Assembly: GCA_934563745.1 (NCBI GenBank)
Contig: CAKTHE010000007.1
Coordinates: 21,973 to 85,972 of the forward strand
Length of the DNA: 64,000 nucleotides
Direction of reading: 5' to 3'
Source: an uncultured Dysosmobacter sp.
GTDB taxonomy: Bacteria > Bacillota > Clostridia > Oscillospirales > Oscillospiraceae
The notes beneath the pieces were generated by a model that was given only the letters and a program-made list of their open reading frames with translations, was not told where the DNA came from and did not search any database. This document shows positions 1-8,355 of the stretch, piece after piece. Position 1 is the stretch's first letter. Each line of letters starts with the position of its first letter. The position numbers and the translations under genes were made by a program.

Positions 1-598
1 TCTGCTTGGCCACATAGAAAAGCTCAATGGTGCCGATGACGTTCAGCACGGAGGAATCCTTGATGTTGATGATCAGGTTGTTGCCGATCTGGGGAATGAT
101 GTTGCGCAGAGCCTGGGGGAAGATCACATACAGCATGGTCTGATAATGGGTCATGCCGATGGCCTTGGCGCCCTCCGTCTGTCCGATGTCGATGGACAGG
201 ATGCCGCCCCGGACGGTTTCCGCCATATAGGCGCCGGTGTTGATGGACAAAATCACGAATGCGGCGGTCCACATGCCCATATGGATCTTGGCATACTGGG
301 CAAAGCCGTAGAAGATAAACATGGCCTGCACCATCATGGGCGTGCCGCGGAAGACCTCTACATAAAGGGCCATCAGAAACTTTACGACGCGCAGCAGGAT
401 TTTCTTGGGAAGCGAATCCTTAGGCGTTGCGGGAATGGTCTGCACGATACCGACGGCGAAGCCGATCAGGCAGCCGACCGCCGTGCCCACCAGGGCGATC
501 AGAATGGTGGTGCCGGCGCCCCGCAGGAACGAGGAACCGTAATTGTTCAGCAAATAAAGGATGCGGGTGCCGTATGTGGTTGCTTGGGCAGCAGTCAT
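1..598 (-). CDS. Amino-acid ABC transporter permease (3' end off the window)
   Basis: Membrane permease of a polar amino-acid ABC importer (HisM/ArtQ type). It runs off the left edge, so about 199 N-terminal residues are present and the C-terminus is missing. The ATG (complement of 596-598) has AAAGGAG just upstream. A first membrane helix spans about residues 29-52, with further hydrophobic stretches near 88-100 and 110-125. The EAA loop that docks on the ATPase begins near residue 142 (EGAKAIGMTHYQ). It follows a binding lipoprotein gene on the same strand, both behind a lysine riboswitch, so lysine or a close basic amino acid is the inferred substrate. The ATPase gene is not in view and may be the next gene. 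Confidence 0.93.
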   Translation of the reverse strand, partial: MTAAQATTYGTRILYLLNNYGSSFLRGAGTTILIALVGTAVGCLIGFAVGIVQTIPATPKDSLPKKILLRVVKFLMALYVEVFRGTPMMVQAMFIFYGFAQYAKIHMGMWTAAFVILSINTGAYMAETVRGGILSIDIGQTEGAKAIGMTHYQTMLYVIFPQALRNIIPQIGNNLIINIKDSSVLNVIGTIELFYVAKQ

Positions 599-627
599 AG
601 CAATTTGCTCCTTTCAGATAAATGACG

Positions 628-698
628 GCAGAGCAGAGCGCTCCGAAACAGCCGAAGCACTCTGCTCTGCCCGGCAGGGCCGGTGGACCGGCCCTGCC
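628..698 (-). other. Two strong intercistronic stem-loops
   Basis: Between the binding-protein and permease genes lie two perfect 11-bp stems: 673-683 with 688-698 (GC-rich, 4-base loop) and 628-638 with 660-670 (21-base loop). Neither is followed by a T run on the minus strand, so they look less like terminators than like mRNA-stabilising or processing hairpins. Such hairpins often let a binding protein be made in excess over its permease; that role is inferred. Confidence 0.6.
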
Positions 699-718
699 GC
701 GGCGGGGAATTTTTACAA

Positions 719-1618
719 TCAGTTGGCCAGGGGCTGCACGGCGATGGCTTCATCCATCATCTTGCTGTAGTCATCGGCGGTGTAGTTGGCCAGGACCTTG
801 TTGACCAGCTCCACCAGTTGGGAATTGCCCTTCTGAATGGAGATGCCGATGTTGACCTCCTCGTCGGAGACCTGATAGTTGTCATCCGAGTCGGCGAAGT
901 CCAGCATCTTCAGGTCGGGATAGGCCACCAGCGCGGCCAGAGCAGTGGGCTGATCGGTGCACACCAGGTCGCAGGCGCCGGACTCCAGAGCGACCAGCAT
1001 GGCGGGAGCGGTCTCCTGGGCGGCCAGGATGTTGGCATCCTTGAGCTGGGGCAGGCAGGTGTCATACCAAACCGTGTTGATCTGGCTGGTGCAGGTGGCA
1101 CCGGCCAGGTCCGCAATGCCCTTGGCGTCGGCGTAGGGGCCGTCAGCCTTGACCAGGGTCACGATGGAAGCGTAGTAATAAGGCTCAGAGAAATCCATGT
1201 TCAAAAGACGTTCGGCGGTGATGGACTGGCCGCAGATGCCCGCATCCAGCGTGCCGGCAGCCACACCCATGGGAATGGAGTCCCAATCGGTCTTGTGGAC
1301 CTCCAGGGTCCAGCCATTGGCCTCACAGATGGCCTTGGCCATCATGACGTCATAGCCGTTGGCATAGTCCGAGCTGCCGTAGATCGGCACGGCGCCGTTG
1401 GAGTCATCGCTCTGGGTCCAGTTATAGGGTGCATACGCGCACTCCATGCCGACCCGGAACACGCCGGTGTTGAGCACCGAGTTCTTGTCGGCCGCAGCGG
1501 AACCGGCCGAGGAGCCGGCCGCGGCGGAACCGTCGCCCGTGCCGGAGGGGGAGCTGCCGCAGGCTGCCAGGCTCAGCGCCATGGTCAGGGCCAGAAGCAG
1601 GGCAAAAATCTTCTTCAT
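719..1618 (-). CDS. Amino-acid ABC transporter substrate-binding lipoprotein, probably lysine-specific
   Basis: Extracytoplasmic binding protein of 299 residues that feeds the adjacent permease. It has a type II signal peptide with lipobox LAAC (lipidated Cys20), a Ser/Gly/Ala-rich linker to about residue 48, then a SBP_bac_3 domain opening with FRVGMECAYAPYNW. The open frame extends much further upstream, but that part runs across the lysine riboswitch. The true start at 1618 has AAGGAAGG eight bases upstream. Substrate class is from family recognition; lysine specificity is inferred from the riboswitch. Confidence 0.94.
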   Translation of the reverse strand: MKKIFALLLALTMALSLAACGSSPSGTGDGSAAAGSSAGSAAADKNSVLNTGVFRVGMECAYAPYNWTQSDDSNGAVPIYGSSDYANGYDVMMAKAICEANGWTLEVHKTDWDSIPMGVAAGTLDAGICGQSITAERLLNMDFSEPYYYASIVTLVKADGPYADAKGIADLAGATCTSQINTVWYDTCLPQLKDANILAAQETAPAMLVALESGACDLVCTDQPTALAALVAYPDLKMLDFADSDDNYQVSDEEVNIGISIQKGNSQLVELVNKVLANYTADDYSKMMDEAIAVQPLAN

Positions 1619-1700
1619 TTCAAACAATCCTTCCTTACTGCATGATTTTTCGCGGCGGGATCCGGGGACCGGCGGGCCGCCGCGGGGACCCTTCCGGAAC

Positions 1701-1732
1701 AAAAAAACGGACCGCTTTGCGTAAAGCGGTCC
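1701..1732 (-). terminator. Riboswitch expression-platform terminator
   Basis: A perfect 10-bp stem (1709-1718 with 1723-1732, 4-base loop) is followed on the minus strand by seven T. It lies between the lysine aptamer and the binding-protein gene, so it is the regulated premature terminator. Confidence 0.9.
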
Positions 1733-1761
1733 ATGGAAAAGCGGAGATCCGTTCAGCCATT

Positions 1762-1918
1762 GATAGCGCTTCACATAAATGTGACAGTCCAGCGCGTCTT
1801 TCACGCTGACCCAGCAGCACCCCCTCAGGCAAGGCGGTACAACTTCGGCGGCAGACCCTTTCGCGACGGACAACTGCCTGGTTCTTCCGTCGGTACTGAT
1901 GGATGCCGCGCCTCTATC
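1762..1918 (-). promoter_or_regulatory. Lysine riboswitch (L box) aptamer
   Basis: On the minus strand the leader shows the L-box landmarks in order: GATAGAGGCGCGG, an ATCAGTACC segment, AAAGGG then GCCGCCGAAG, CTGGGTCAGCG, and the closing ACTGTCACATTTATGTGAAGC before CTATC. The two ends (1762-1766 and 1914-1918) pair as P1. An intrinsic terminator follows and a sigma-A promoter precedes it. Lysine binding is expected to favour termination, shutting off the importer when lysine is plentiful. I recognised this by conserved core sequence, not by a covariance search. Confidence 0.88.
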
Positions 1919-1940
1919 GGAGCGATCTGATTTTTGGGTT

Positions 1941-1969
1941 ATCCTACCACGTGTGCGGACGATTGTCAA
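1941..1969 (-). promoter_or_regulatory. Sigma-A promoter of the lysine transporter operon
   Basis: TTGACA (complement of 1964-1969), a 17-base spacer, and TAGGAT (complement of 1941-1946), about 20 bases before the riboswitch aptamer. Confidence 0.82.
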
Positions 1970-2040
1970 CGGGCGGAGGCGTGAAAACCCGCATTTTTGT
2001 ACATTATTTCGAAAAAGACTCGGAAATGCGGCTGGTTTTG

Positions 2041-2049
2041 TGTTATAAT
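2041..2049 (+). promoter_or_regulatory. Extended -10 promoter of the PAP2 gene
   Basis: TGTTATAAT, an extended -10 element, lies about 50 bases before the PAP2 start. No convincing -35 box is seen at the right distance. Confidence 0.5.
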
Positions 2050-2098
2050 ATAAAAGATTGCCGACAGAGCGGCTTTGAAAAAGAAGGGAGCAAATACG

Positions 2099-2641
2099 GT
2101 GCAGAATTTGGAGTTTGCAATGCTGGATTGGATCCAGCAGCACTGCCGCTGCGGTTTGCTGGATACGCTGATGCCCTTTTTCACCTGGATCTGTGCCCAC
2201 GGTGAGATTTGGATCCTGCTGGCGGCGGTGCTGCTGTGCACGAAAAAGGGCCGGCGGACCGGCGCAGCGGTGGCGGCGGCTTTGGTTTTGGACTTTTTGT
2301 TGTGCAACGTGCTTTTAAAGCCGCTGGTGGCCCGGCCAAGACCCTGTACCCTGAACGGGGCGGTGCAGCTTTTGATGGCGGCTCCGTCGGACTATTCCTT
2401 TCCGTCGGGGCATGCGGCGGCATCGTTTGCGGCGGTGGGGGCGCTGCGTGCGTCCAAAAGCCGGCTGTGGATTCCGGCCTTTGTACTGGCAGTGGCGATC
2501 TGCTTTTCCAGGCTGTACCTATACCACCATTGGCCCAGTGATGTGCTGGCCGGGGTTGTGCTGGGGACGGTGCTGGGCTATGCCGGCCAGTGCCTGAGCG
2601 CGGATGTGGCCCGGCGTCTTTCCGCACGCCGCGGACACTGA
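2099..2641 (+). CDS. PAP2-family membrane phosphatase
   Basis: Integral-membrane phosphatase of 180 residues, related to undecaprenyl-diphosphate and phosphatidylglycerol-phosphate phosphatases. All three PAP2 motifs are visible: a Lys/Arg-Pro motif (KPLVARPRP), the Pro-Ser-Gly-His motif (SFPSGHAAA) and the third motif SRLYLYHHWPSD with its catalytic His. Hydrophobic helices surround them. I chose the GTG at 2099 because AAGAAGGGAG ends eight bases before it; an in-frame ATG at 2075 lies upstream of that site. The physiological lipid substrate cannot be read from sequence. Confidence 0.88.
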   Translation: MQNLEFAMLDWIQQHCRCGLLDTLMPFFTWICAHGEIWILLAAVLLCTKKGRRTGAAVAAALVLDFLLCNVLLKPLVARPRPCTLNGAVQLLMAAPSDYSFPSGHAAASFAAVGALRASKSRLWIPAFVLAVAICFSRLYLYHHWPSDVLAGVVLGTVLGYAGQCLSADVARRLSARRGH

Positions 2642-2646
2642 GGGGC

Positions 2647-2675
2647 TTGTAGGAACCGCATCCGCGCGGTATACT
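2647..2675 (+). promoter_or_regulatory. Sigma-A promoter of polA
   Basis: TTGTAG (2647-2652), a 17-base spacer and TATACT (2670-2675), about 70 bases before the polA start. Confidence 0.7.
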
Positions 2676-2745
2676 ATATAAAATACGGAAACGTCCGGCA
2701 GGGCCGGAAGGGCGGTTGACCCGCCGGAAAGACAGAGGAACGTAC

Positions 2746-5400
2746 ATGAAACTGATGGTGATCGACGGCAACAGCATTTTGAACCGGGCTTATTACGGGA
2801 TCCGCCCGCTGAGCACACGGGAGGGCCTTTATACCCATGCGGTGTATGGCTTTTTGACCACGCTGCTGCGCCTGAAGGAGGAGGAGCAGCCGGACGCGCT
2901 GTGCGTCACCTTTGACCTCCACGCCCCTACCTTCCGCCACAAGGCGGACGAGACCTACAAGGCCACCCGGAAGCCCATGCCGGAGGAGCTGCGCATGCAG
3001 GTGCCGGTGCTGAAGGAGGTGCTGGATGCTTTGAACATCCCCCGCTATGAGCTGGAGGGCTGGGAGGCGGATGACCTGATCGGAACCATTTCCCGCAAAT
3101 GCGAGGCAGCGGGCTGGGACTGCGTGGTGGTGACGGGAGACAAGGATTCCCTTCAGCTTATTACCGACCGCACCAAGGTGAAGCTGGTGTCCACCCGCAT
3201 GGGCCAGACCACCACCAAGGACATGACACCGGAGACCTTCCGGGAGCAGTATGGCTTTGCTCCCATCCACATGATCGACCTCAAGGCCCTGATGGGGGAT
3301 TCCTCGGACAATATTCCCGGCGTCCCCGGGATTGGGGAAAAGACGGCCATGGACCTGATTCAAAAATACGGCAGCATCGATGCGGTCTACGAAAAGCTGC
3401 CGGATCTTGACGCCAAGCCTGCTGCGATTAAAAAACTGACGGCCGGGGAGGAGGCGGCCCGCCACTCCTATTGGCTGGCCACCATTGTCACCGATGCGCC
3501 GCTGCCCTTTGACCCGGCGGAAAACCGCGTTCGGGCCCCCGGGCCTGCGGCCTATCCCCTGTTTTTAAAGCTGGAGTTTTTAAAGCTGATCGAGCGCCTG
3601 GACCTGCAGCCGGAGGGAGCGCAGCCCTCCGAGGCCGCGGCCCCGGACCTGAGTGTCACGGTGGAGTGCGTCCGGTCGGAAAGCCGGGCCGGGGAAGTGC
3701 TGGACCTGTTCCGGAAAGCGGACCATGTGACGCTGCTGGCCCTGCCGGACCTCTCCGGTATCATTGTGGACTGCGATACCGGGGCGGATACGGCCCTGTC
3801 GGCGGAACTCTTCTTTGAACGCTACACCGGGGATTGGAATGCCCTGCTGAATGCCCTGTTTGCCGCGGATATCAAAAAGGTGAGCCACAACGTCAAGGAC
3901 CTGATCCGGGCGTTGCTGGAAAACGGTCTGTGCGCCGATGGCTTCGTGTTTGACACGGCTCTGGCCGCCTATCTGGCGGACGCCACCAGCGGCAAATATG
4001 AGATCGGCCAGCTGTTTGCCGCCTATTTTCACACGGAGCTGGGGAAGCCCGTGTATCTGGATCCGGACGCCTTTTCCCTGCTGGGGGACGTGACGGCGGC
4101 GGAAGCCTCCTTCCACAGCTATACCGCCGCCGTGGAGGCGCTGTACGAGGTACTGGCTCCCAGACTGAAGGAGCTGGACCTGGAGGAGCTGTATACCACG
4201 GCGGAACTGCCGCTGTGCCGGGTGCTGGCCGAGATGGAGCTGGCAGGCTGCCGGGTGGACAAGGGAGCGTTGGTATCCTTCGGCGAGATGCTCTCCCGGC
4301 GGGCCGAAGCCCTGGAGCAGGATATCTACAATATGGCCGGCGAGGAATTCAACATCAACTCGCCCAAGCAGCTGGGAGAGATCCTGTTCGGCAGGCTGGG
4401 CCTGCCCCATGGGAAGAAGACCAAGACCGGCTGGTCCACCAACGCCGATGTGCTGGAAAAGCTGCGCTATGAAGTGCCCATCGTGGAGGCGGTTTTGGAG
4501 TACCGGCAGTACGCCAAGCTGAAATCCACCTACGCCGACGGACTTTTAAAGGCGCTGGATCCGGATGGGCGGATCCGCACATCGTTTCAGATGACCGTGA
4601 CAGCCACCGGACGGCTTTCCTCCACAGAGCCGAATCTGCAGAATATCCCCACCCGCACGGACCTGGGCAGCGAGATCCGGAGCATGTTCATTCCGGCGGA
4701 GGGCTGCGTTTTGGTGGACGCGGACTATTCTCAGATCGAACTGCGGCTGCTGGCCCATATTTCCGGCGATGAAGCCATGTGCCGGGCATTTCTGGACGGA
4801 GGTGATTTTCACCGCTCCACGGCAGCCCGGGTGTTCCATGTGGACCCTGCCGATGTGACGCCGGAGATGCGCCGCCGGGCCAAAGCGGTCAACTTTGGGA
4901 TCGTTTACGGGATCTCGGCCTTTTCCCTGAGCCAGGACATCGGCGTCAGCGTGGCGGAGGCCAAGGCCTATATGGAGGCGTATTTCGAGACCTTCCCCGG
5001 CGTGCGCCGGTATATGGAGGCGGTCGTGGCCCAGGCAAAGGAGCAGGGCTATGTGGAGACGTTCCTGCACCGGCGCCGGAATCTGCCGGAGCTGAAATCG
5101 TCCAACTTCAACCTGCGCTCCTTCGGCGAGCGGGTGGCCCTGAATATGCCCATTCAGGGGGCGGCGGCCGACGTGATGAAGCTGGCTATGGTGGCGGTGT
5201 TTGCCCGGCTGAAGCGGGAGCGGCCTGACGCCCGGCTGGTGCTGCAGGTCCACGACGAACTGATCGTGGAATGCCCGGAGGCGGAAGCGGAGGCGATCGC
5301 GGCGCTGCTGGAAGAAGAGATGGAAGGCGTGGTGCAGCTGTCTGTGCCGCTGATCGCCGAGGCTCATTGGGGGAAAAACTGGAAAGAGTGCAAGGGCTGA
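2746..5400 (+). CDS. polA: DNA polymerase I
   Basis: Repair and Okazaki-fragment polymerase of 884 residues. The N-terminal 5'-3' nuclease domain (about 1-290) has its acidic motifs (MVIDGNS, EADDLIG, TGDKDSLQL) and a helix-hairpin-helix (GVPGIGEKTA). The middle domain has no DxE or other DEDD residues, so proofreading is probably absent, as in many Gram-positive PolA. The polymerase domain has motif A with catalytic Asp660 (DYSQIELRLL), motif B near 709-722 (RRRAKAVNFGIVYG) and motif C with Asp837 (VHDELIVE). The start at 2746 follows AGAGGAA; an ATG 30 bases upstream has no ribosome site. rimI follows by 36 bases. Confidence 0.98.
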   Translation: MKLMVIDGNSILNRAYYGIRPLSTREGLYTHAVYGFLTTLLRLKEEEQPDALCVTFDLHAPTFRHKADETYKATRKPMPEELRMQVPVLKEVLDALNIPRYELEGWEADDLIGTISRKCEAAGWDCVVVTGDKDSLQLITDRTKVKLVSTRMGQTTTKDMTPETFREQYGFAPIHMIDLKALMGDSSDNIPGVPGIGEKTAMDLIQKYGSIDAVYEKLPDLDAKPAAIKKLTAGEEAARHSYWLATIVTDAPLPFDPAENRVRAPGPAAYPLFLKLEFLKLIERLDLQPEGAQPSEAAAPDLSVTVECVRSESRAGEVLDLFRKADHVTLLALPDLSGIIVDCDTGADTALSAELFFERYTGDWNALLNALFAADIKKVSHNVKDLIRALLENGLCADGFVFDTALAAYLADATSGKYEIGQLFAAYFHTELGKPVYLDPDAFSLLGDVTAAEASFHSYTAAVEALYEVLAPRLKELDLEELYTTAELPLCRVLAEMELAGCRVDKGALVSFGEMLSRRAEALEQDIYNMAGEEFNINSPKQLGEILFGRLGLPHGKKTKTGWSTNADVLEKLRYEVPIVEAVLEYRQYAKLKSTYADGLLKALDPDGRIRTSFQMTVTATGRLSSTEPNLQNIPTRTDLGSEIRSMFIPAEGCVLVDADYSQIELRLLAHISGDEAMCRAFLDGGDFHRSTAARVFHVDPADVTPEMRRRAKAVNFGIVYGISAFSLSQDIGVSVAEAKAYMEAYFETFPGVRRYMEAVVAQAKEQGYVETFLHRRRNLPELKSSNFNLRSFGERVALNMPIQGAAADVMKLAMVAVFARLKRERPDARLVLQVHDELIVECPEAEAEAIAALLEEEMEGVVQLSVPLIAEAHWGKNWKECKG

Positions 5401-5436
5401 GAAGCTGCAGCCCCGGAAGGAGAACAGACGAAAACC

Positions 5437-5937
5437 ATGGAAGAACGGATGCATGTGCGGATCGTGCCGATGACGGGCGATCACCTGGATGAGGTGGCGG
5501 AGCTGGAGCGGATCTGCTTTTCCACGCCCTGGTCCCGGAATATGCTGGCAGAGGAACTGGAGAATGACTGCTCGGCCTTTTTGGCGGCGCTGGATGACGG
5601 CGGCCGGGTGGTCGGCTATGCCGGGATCCAGGTGATTCTGGACGAGGGCTATATTGCCAACATTGCCGTGCGGCCGGAGTGCCGCCGAAAGGGTGTGGCC
5701 CAGCAGCTGCTGGCTGTGTTCATCGCCTTTGCCAAGGGACATCACCTGGCGTTTTTGACTCTGGAGGTGCGTGCCTCCAACACGCCGGCCATATTGCTGT
5801 ATGGAAAGAATGGATTCCGAAGCGCGGGCCGGCGGAAAAATTATTATGAATTTCCCAAAGAGGATGCCATTATCATGACCCGGTCCTTTGAGGAGGAAGA
5901 GGCTGCGGCGCAGCCGTCCCAGGGGATCCGGAGCTGA
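5437..5937 (+). CDS. rimI: Ribosomal protein bS18 N-alpha-acetyltransferase
   Basis: GNAT acetyltransferase of 166 residues, RimI type, expected to acetylate the N-terminus of ribosomal protein S18. The acetyl-CoA loop reads VRPECRRKGVAQQLL, preceded by GYIANIAV and followed by LEVRASNTPAILLYGKNGF, the usual RimI core. The acidic tail after residue 150 is dispensable-looking. Start: ATG at 5437 after AAGGAG at a slightly long spacing; ATG at 5449 is an alternative. It sits between polA and tsaD; the usual tsaE and tsaB partners are absent here. Confidence 0.9.
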   Translation: MEERMHVRIVPMTGDHLDEVAELERICFSTPWSRNMLAEELENDCSAFLAALDDGGRVVGYAGIQVILDEGYIANIAVRPECRRKGVAQQLLAVFIAFAKGHHLAFLTLEVRASNTPAILLYGKNGFRSAGRRKNYYEFPKEDAIIMTRSFEEEEAAAQPSQGIRS

Positions 5938-5947
5938 GGAGGAGACT

Positions 5948-6541
5948 ATGGAATTGCGGCTTCCCACAAACCAGCAGCTGAAAACCGTATATGACCGGGA
6001 CCTTCGGGAGGCTTTTCCGCCGGCGGAGCTGAAGCCGCTGCGCTCGATCGAAGCGCTGCTGGCCCAGGGACGGTATGAGCCCTGGTGCCTTTTTGACGGA
6101 GAAGAGATTGTCGGCGCGGCTTTTTTATGGCTGGTGCGGCCGGGCTGGGCTCTGCTGGACTATCTGTGCGTGGCCCGGAGCCGCCGCAATGACGGACTGG
6201 GCGGCGCCCTGCTGGAGCAGCTGGTCGCGGCGCGGCCGGACACGGTCATCTTCGGCGAGGTGGAGGTGCCGGAGGAGGCGCCGGATCCGGCTATGGCCCA
6301 GCGGCGTCTTGGCTTTTATGCCCGCCACAGCGCCCGGACGGCCGGTTATGATACCGAAGTGTTCGGTGTGCATTATAAAACCATTTATTGGAGCCGGGAA
6401 CCGGTACCGGATGCGCAGCTGATGGAACGGCATGCCGAGGTGTATCGGGAAAGCTTTCCGCCGGAGCGTTATGCCCGTTATGTGCGGATCCCGCGGCCGA
6501 AAGATGCGCGGCCACAGCCGCAGGTCCCCTGGGAAGGGTAA
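5948..6541 (+). CDS. GNAT-family N-acetyltransferase
   Basis: A second acetyltransferase-like protein (197 residues) between rimI and tsaD. The fold is indicated by LLDYLCVARSRRNDGLGGALLEQL, an acetyl-CoA-binding R/NxxGxG/A segment. It differs from RimI, with a long C-terminal half ending in a Pro/Arg-rich tail. GAGGAGG lies five bases before the ATG at 5948, and the upstream 20 codons of the open frame overlap rimI. Substrate unknown. The same strand and tight spacing (10 bases after rimI, 18 before tsaD) imply co-transcription. Confidence 0.85.
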   Translation: MELRLPTNQQLKTVYDRDLREAFPPAELKPLRSIEALLAQGRYEPWCLFDGEEIVGAAFLWLVRPGWALLDYLCVARSRRNDGLGGALLEQLVAARPDTVIFGEVEVPEEAPDPAMAQRRLGFYARHSARTAGYDTEVFGVHYKTIYWSREPVPDAQLMERHAEVYRESFPPERYARYVRIPRPKDARPQPQVPWEG

Positions 6542-6559
6542 GGAAAAGGAGAGACGCGC

Positions 6560-7567
6560 ATGAAGATACTGGCTTTTGAAAGCTCTTGCGATGAGACGGC
6601 GGTGGCGGTTGTGGAGGATGGACGCACCATCTTGTCGGATGCCATTGCCTCCCAGGCGGATATGCACGCCCTTTACGGCGGCGTGGTGCCGGAGATTGCC
6701 TCCCGCAAGCATGTGGAGGCAATCTCCGGGCTGACGGAGCAGGCCCTTCGGGAGGCCGGCTGCACCCGGGCGGATATTGACGCCGTGGCGGTGACCTATG
6801 CCCCGGGACTGATCGGCGCGGTGCTGGTGGGGCTGAGCTTTGCCAAGTCCGTGGCCTACGGCTGGGGGGTGCCGCTGATTCCCGTGCACCATGTGCGGGG
6901 GCACATTGCCGCCAACTATCTGGCCTTCCCGGAGCTGGAGCCGCCCTTTTTGGCTCTGGCGATCTCCGGCGGCAATACCCTTCTGGTGGATGTGCAGGAT
7001 TATACGGTGATGAAAATTCTGGGGGCGACCCGGGATGACGCAGCCGGCGAGTGCTTTGACAAGGCGGCCCGGGTGCTGGGGCTGCCCTATCCGGGTGGAA
7101 AGCCCCTGGATGAACTGGCGCAGCAGTCTGCCGGCGGGGTTTACAATCTGCCGGAGGCCCATGTGGATGGAGCGGAGCTGGACATGAGCTTTTCCGGACT
7201 GAAAACGGCGGTGGTCAATCTGGCCCATCGCGCCGAGCAGACCGGGCAGGCCCTGGACCGGGCGGCCCTTGCCCGGGATTTTGCCCGGGCTGTCAGCCGG
7301 GAGCTGGTGCCCCGGGCGGAAAAAGCCTTGCTTCAGACCGGGTACCGGACTCTGGCGGCGGCCGGCGGCGTGGCGGCGAACTCGGTGATCCGGGCGGATC
7401 TGGCTGCCATGTGCCGGCGCAGGGGCTGCAAGCTCTATCTGCCGCCGCTGAAGCTTTGCGGAGACAACGGCGCGATGATCGGTGCCCAGGGATACTATGA
7501 ATACAAAGCCGGCCACACGGCCGGGATGGATCTGAACGCTTACGCGACCCGGGAGATCGACGCATAA
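6560..7567 (+). CDS. tsaD: tRNA N6-threonylcarbamoyladenosine synthase catalytic subunit
   Basis: Kae1/Qri7/TsaD protein of 335 residues that transfers threonylcarbamoyl to A37 of ANN-decoding tRNAs. It has the N-terminal FESSCDETAVAVV motif, the metal-binding HxxxH (His111 and His115 in HHVRGHIAANY), and the ASKHA nucleotide motif DDAAGECFDKAARVLGLPYPGG. Length and motifs are normal. RBS GGAGAG before ATG 6560. It ends the polA-rimI-tsaD group and is followed by a strong terminator. Confidence 0.97.
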   Translation: MKILAFESSCDETAVAVVEDGRTILSDAIASQADMHALYGGVVPEIASRKHVEAISGLTEQALREAGCTRADIDAVAVTYAPGLIGAVLVGLSFAKSVAYGWGVPLIPVHHVRGHIAANYLAFPELEPPFLALAISGGNTLLVDVQDYTVMKILGATRDDAAGECFDKAARVLGLPYPGGKPLDELAQQSAGGVYNLPEAHVDGAELDMSFSGLKTAVVNLAHRAEQTGQALDRAALARDFARAVSRELVPRAEKALLQTGYRTLAAAGGVAANSVIRADLAAMCRRRGCKLYLPPLKLCGDNGAMIGAQGYYEYKAGHTAGMDLNAYATREIDA

Positions 7568-7589
7568 GCGGCACACGGTGCGTGGATCA

Positions 7590-7623
7590 GGGGGACTGCC
7601 TTACCGGGCGGTCCCCTTTTTTT
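7590..7623 (+). terminator. Terminator of the polA-tsaD group
   Basis: A 10-bp GC-rich stem (7591-7600 with 7607-7616, one G-T pair) is followed by seven T. Confidence 0.9.
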
Positions 7624-7822
7624 GCGGGCGGCCGCAAAGGGGTGCATACGGATGTATATTTGGAAAGCAGCCGGCGAGGCTTGTAAAGGGAGTCAACTTT
7701 CCAAATCTGAAGGCGTGTTTGGTTTTAATGCAAAATAGGGCGAATCGAATGCCTGAAAACGGCCGGACCGGAAAAGAGAAGAAAATAAAAGTTTTATGTA
7801 AATTAAACGGAGAGAAGCGAAA

Positions 7823-7930
7823 CGTGGAAAACACCGTTTCAGGGTTTGTGAAAAAATGTAAGTTCAGCCTGAAAGCGCTCGAATAAAGCGGAAAAATGAC
7901 TGTGGAAAACCCTGTTGAAAATGTGAATAA
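7823..7930 (-). other. Cluster of DnaA-box-like nonamers
   Basis: Within 108 bases of AT-rich sequence five nonamers resemble DnaA boxes, all in one orientation. Read on the minus strand they are TTTTCCACG (7823-7831), TTTTTCACA (7847-7855), TTTTCCACA (7901-7909), TTTTCAACA (7913-7921) and TTATTCACA (7922-7930). Three fit TTWTNCACA exactly and two have one mismatch. An AT-rich tract (7931-7975) adjoins. The 711-base gap from 7568 to the tRNA holds no convincing gene otherwise. It could be an origin-type or DnaA-titration site; dnaA itself is not in the window. Confidence 0.45.
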
Positions 7931-8212
7931 CTTTTTGTAGACGGATCGAAGTATTTTATTTATGTAAAATATTGATCAAGGAGAGGAGACGATCCGGGAC
8001 CTGCCGGAAGCCCCTGGGAATCTGCGGGTCCGACGGATGAAACCAAAGCGCGGCCGGAAGATTGTGCGGCGGCCCCGGCGGCAGCGCGACAGAAAATCTG
8101 ATGGATTTCCTGCGTAAATACGAATTGTAATATGTACATATTCTGCATGCTCCGGGAGAACGGCGGCAGCGCGCCGCTGTGAAAAAAGCTGTTTGAATTC
8201 GAGTTTTTCCTG

Positions 8213-8241
8213 TTGACGGACGAAAAGACCCATGGTATAAT
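8213..8241 (+). promoter_or_regulatory. Sigma-A promoter of the tRNA gene
   Basis: TTGACG (8213-8218), 17 bases, TATAAT (8236-8241). It sits 38 bases before the mature tRNA end. Confidence 0.9.
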
Positions 8242-8279
8242 AACTGTCGTGTCCTGAGGGGGCACGCTTTAAAAATCAT

Positions 8280-8355
8280 GCTAATGTAGCTCAGTCGGTA
8301 GAGCAGCTGATTCGTAATCAGCAGGTCGTGTGTTCGAGTCACATCATTAGCTCCA
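8280..8355 (+). tRNA. tRNA-Thr (anticodon CGT)
   Basis: A full cloverleaf of 76 bases with encoded CCA. The acceptor GCTAATG pairs with CATTAGC, the D arm is TAGCTCAGTCGGTAGAGC, and the anticodon stem GCTGA/TCAGC carries loop TTCGTAA. The anticodon CGT reads ACG (Thr). The T arm has TTCGAGT. It is a single gene with its own promoter and terminator. Confidence 0.97.

Noticed and set aside
1762..1918. T-box leader for the lysine transporter
   Set aside because: The TGGNACCGCG T-box core is absent; the L-box landmarks and closing P1 fit much better.
719..2200. A 493-codon version of the binding protein with a long N-terminus
   Set aside because: The extension runs through the promoter, lysine riboswitch and terminator; the lipoprotein signal and ribosome site are at 1618.
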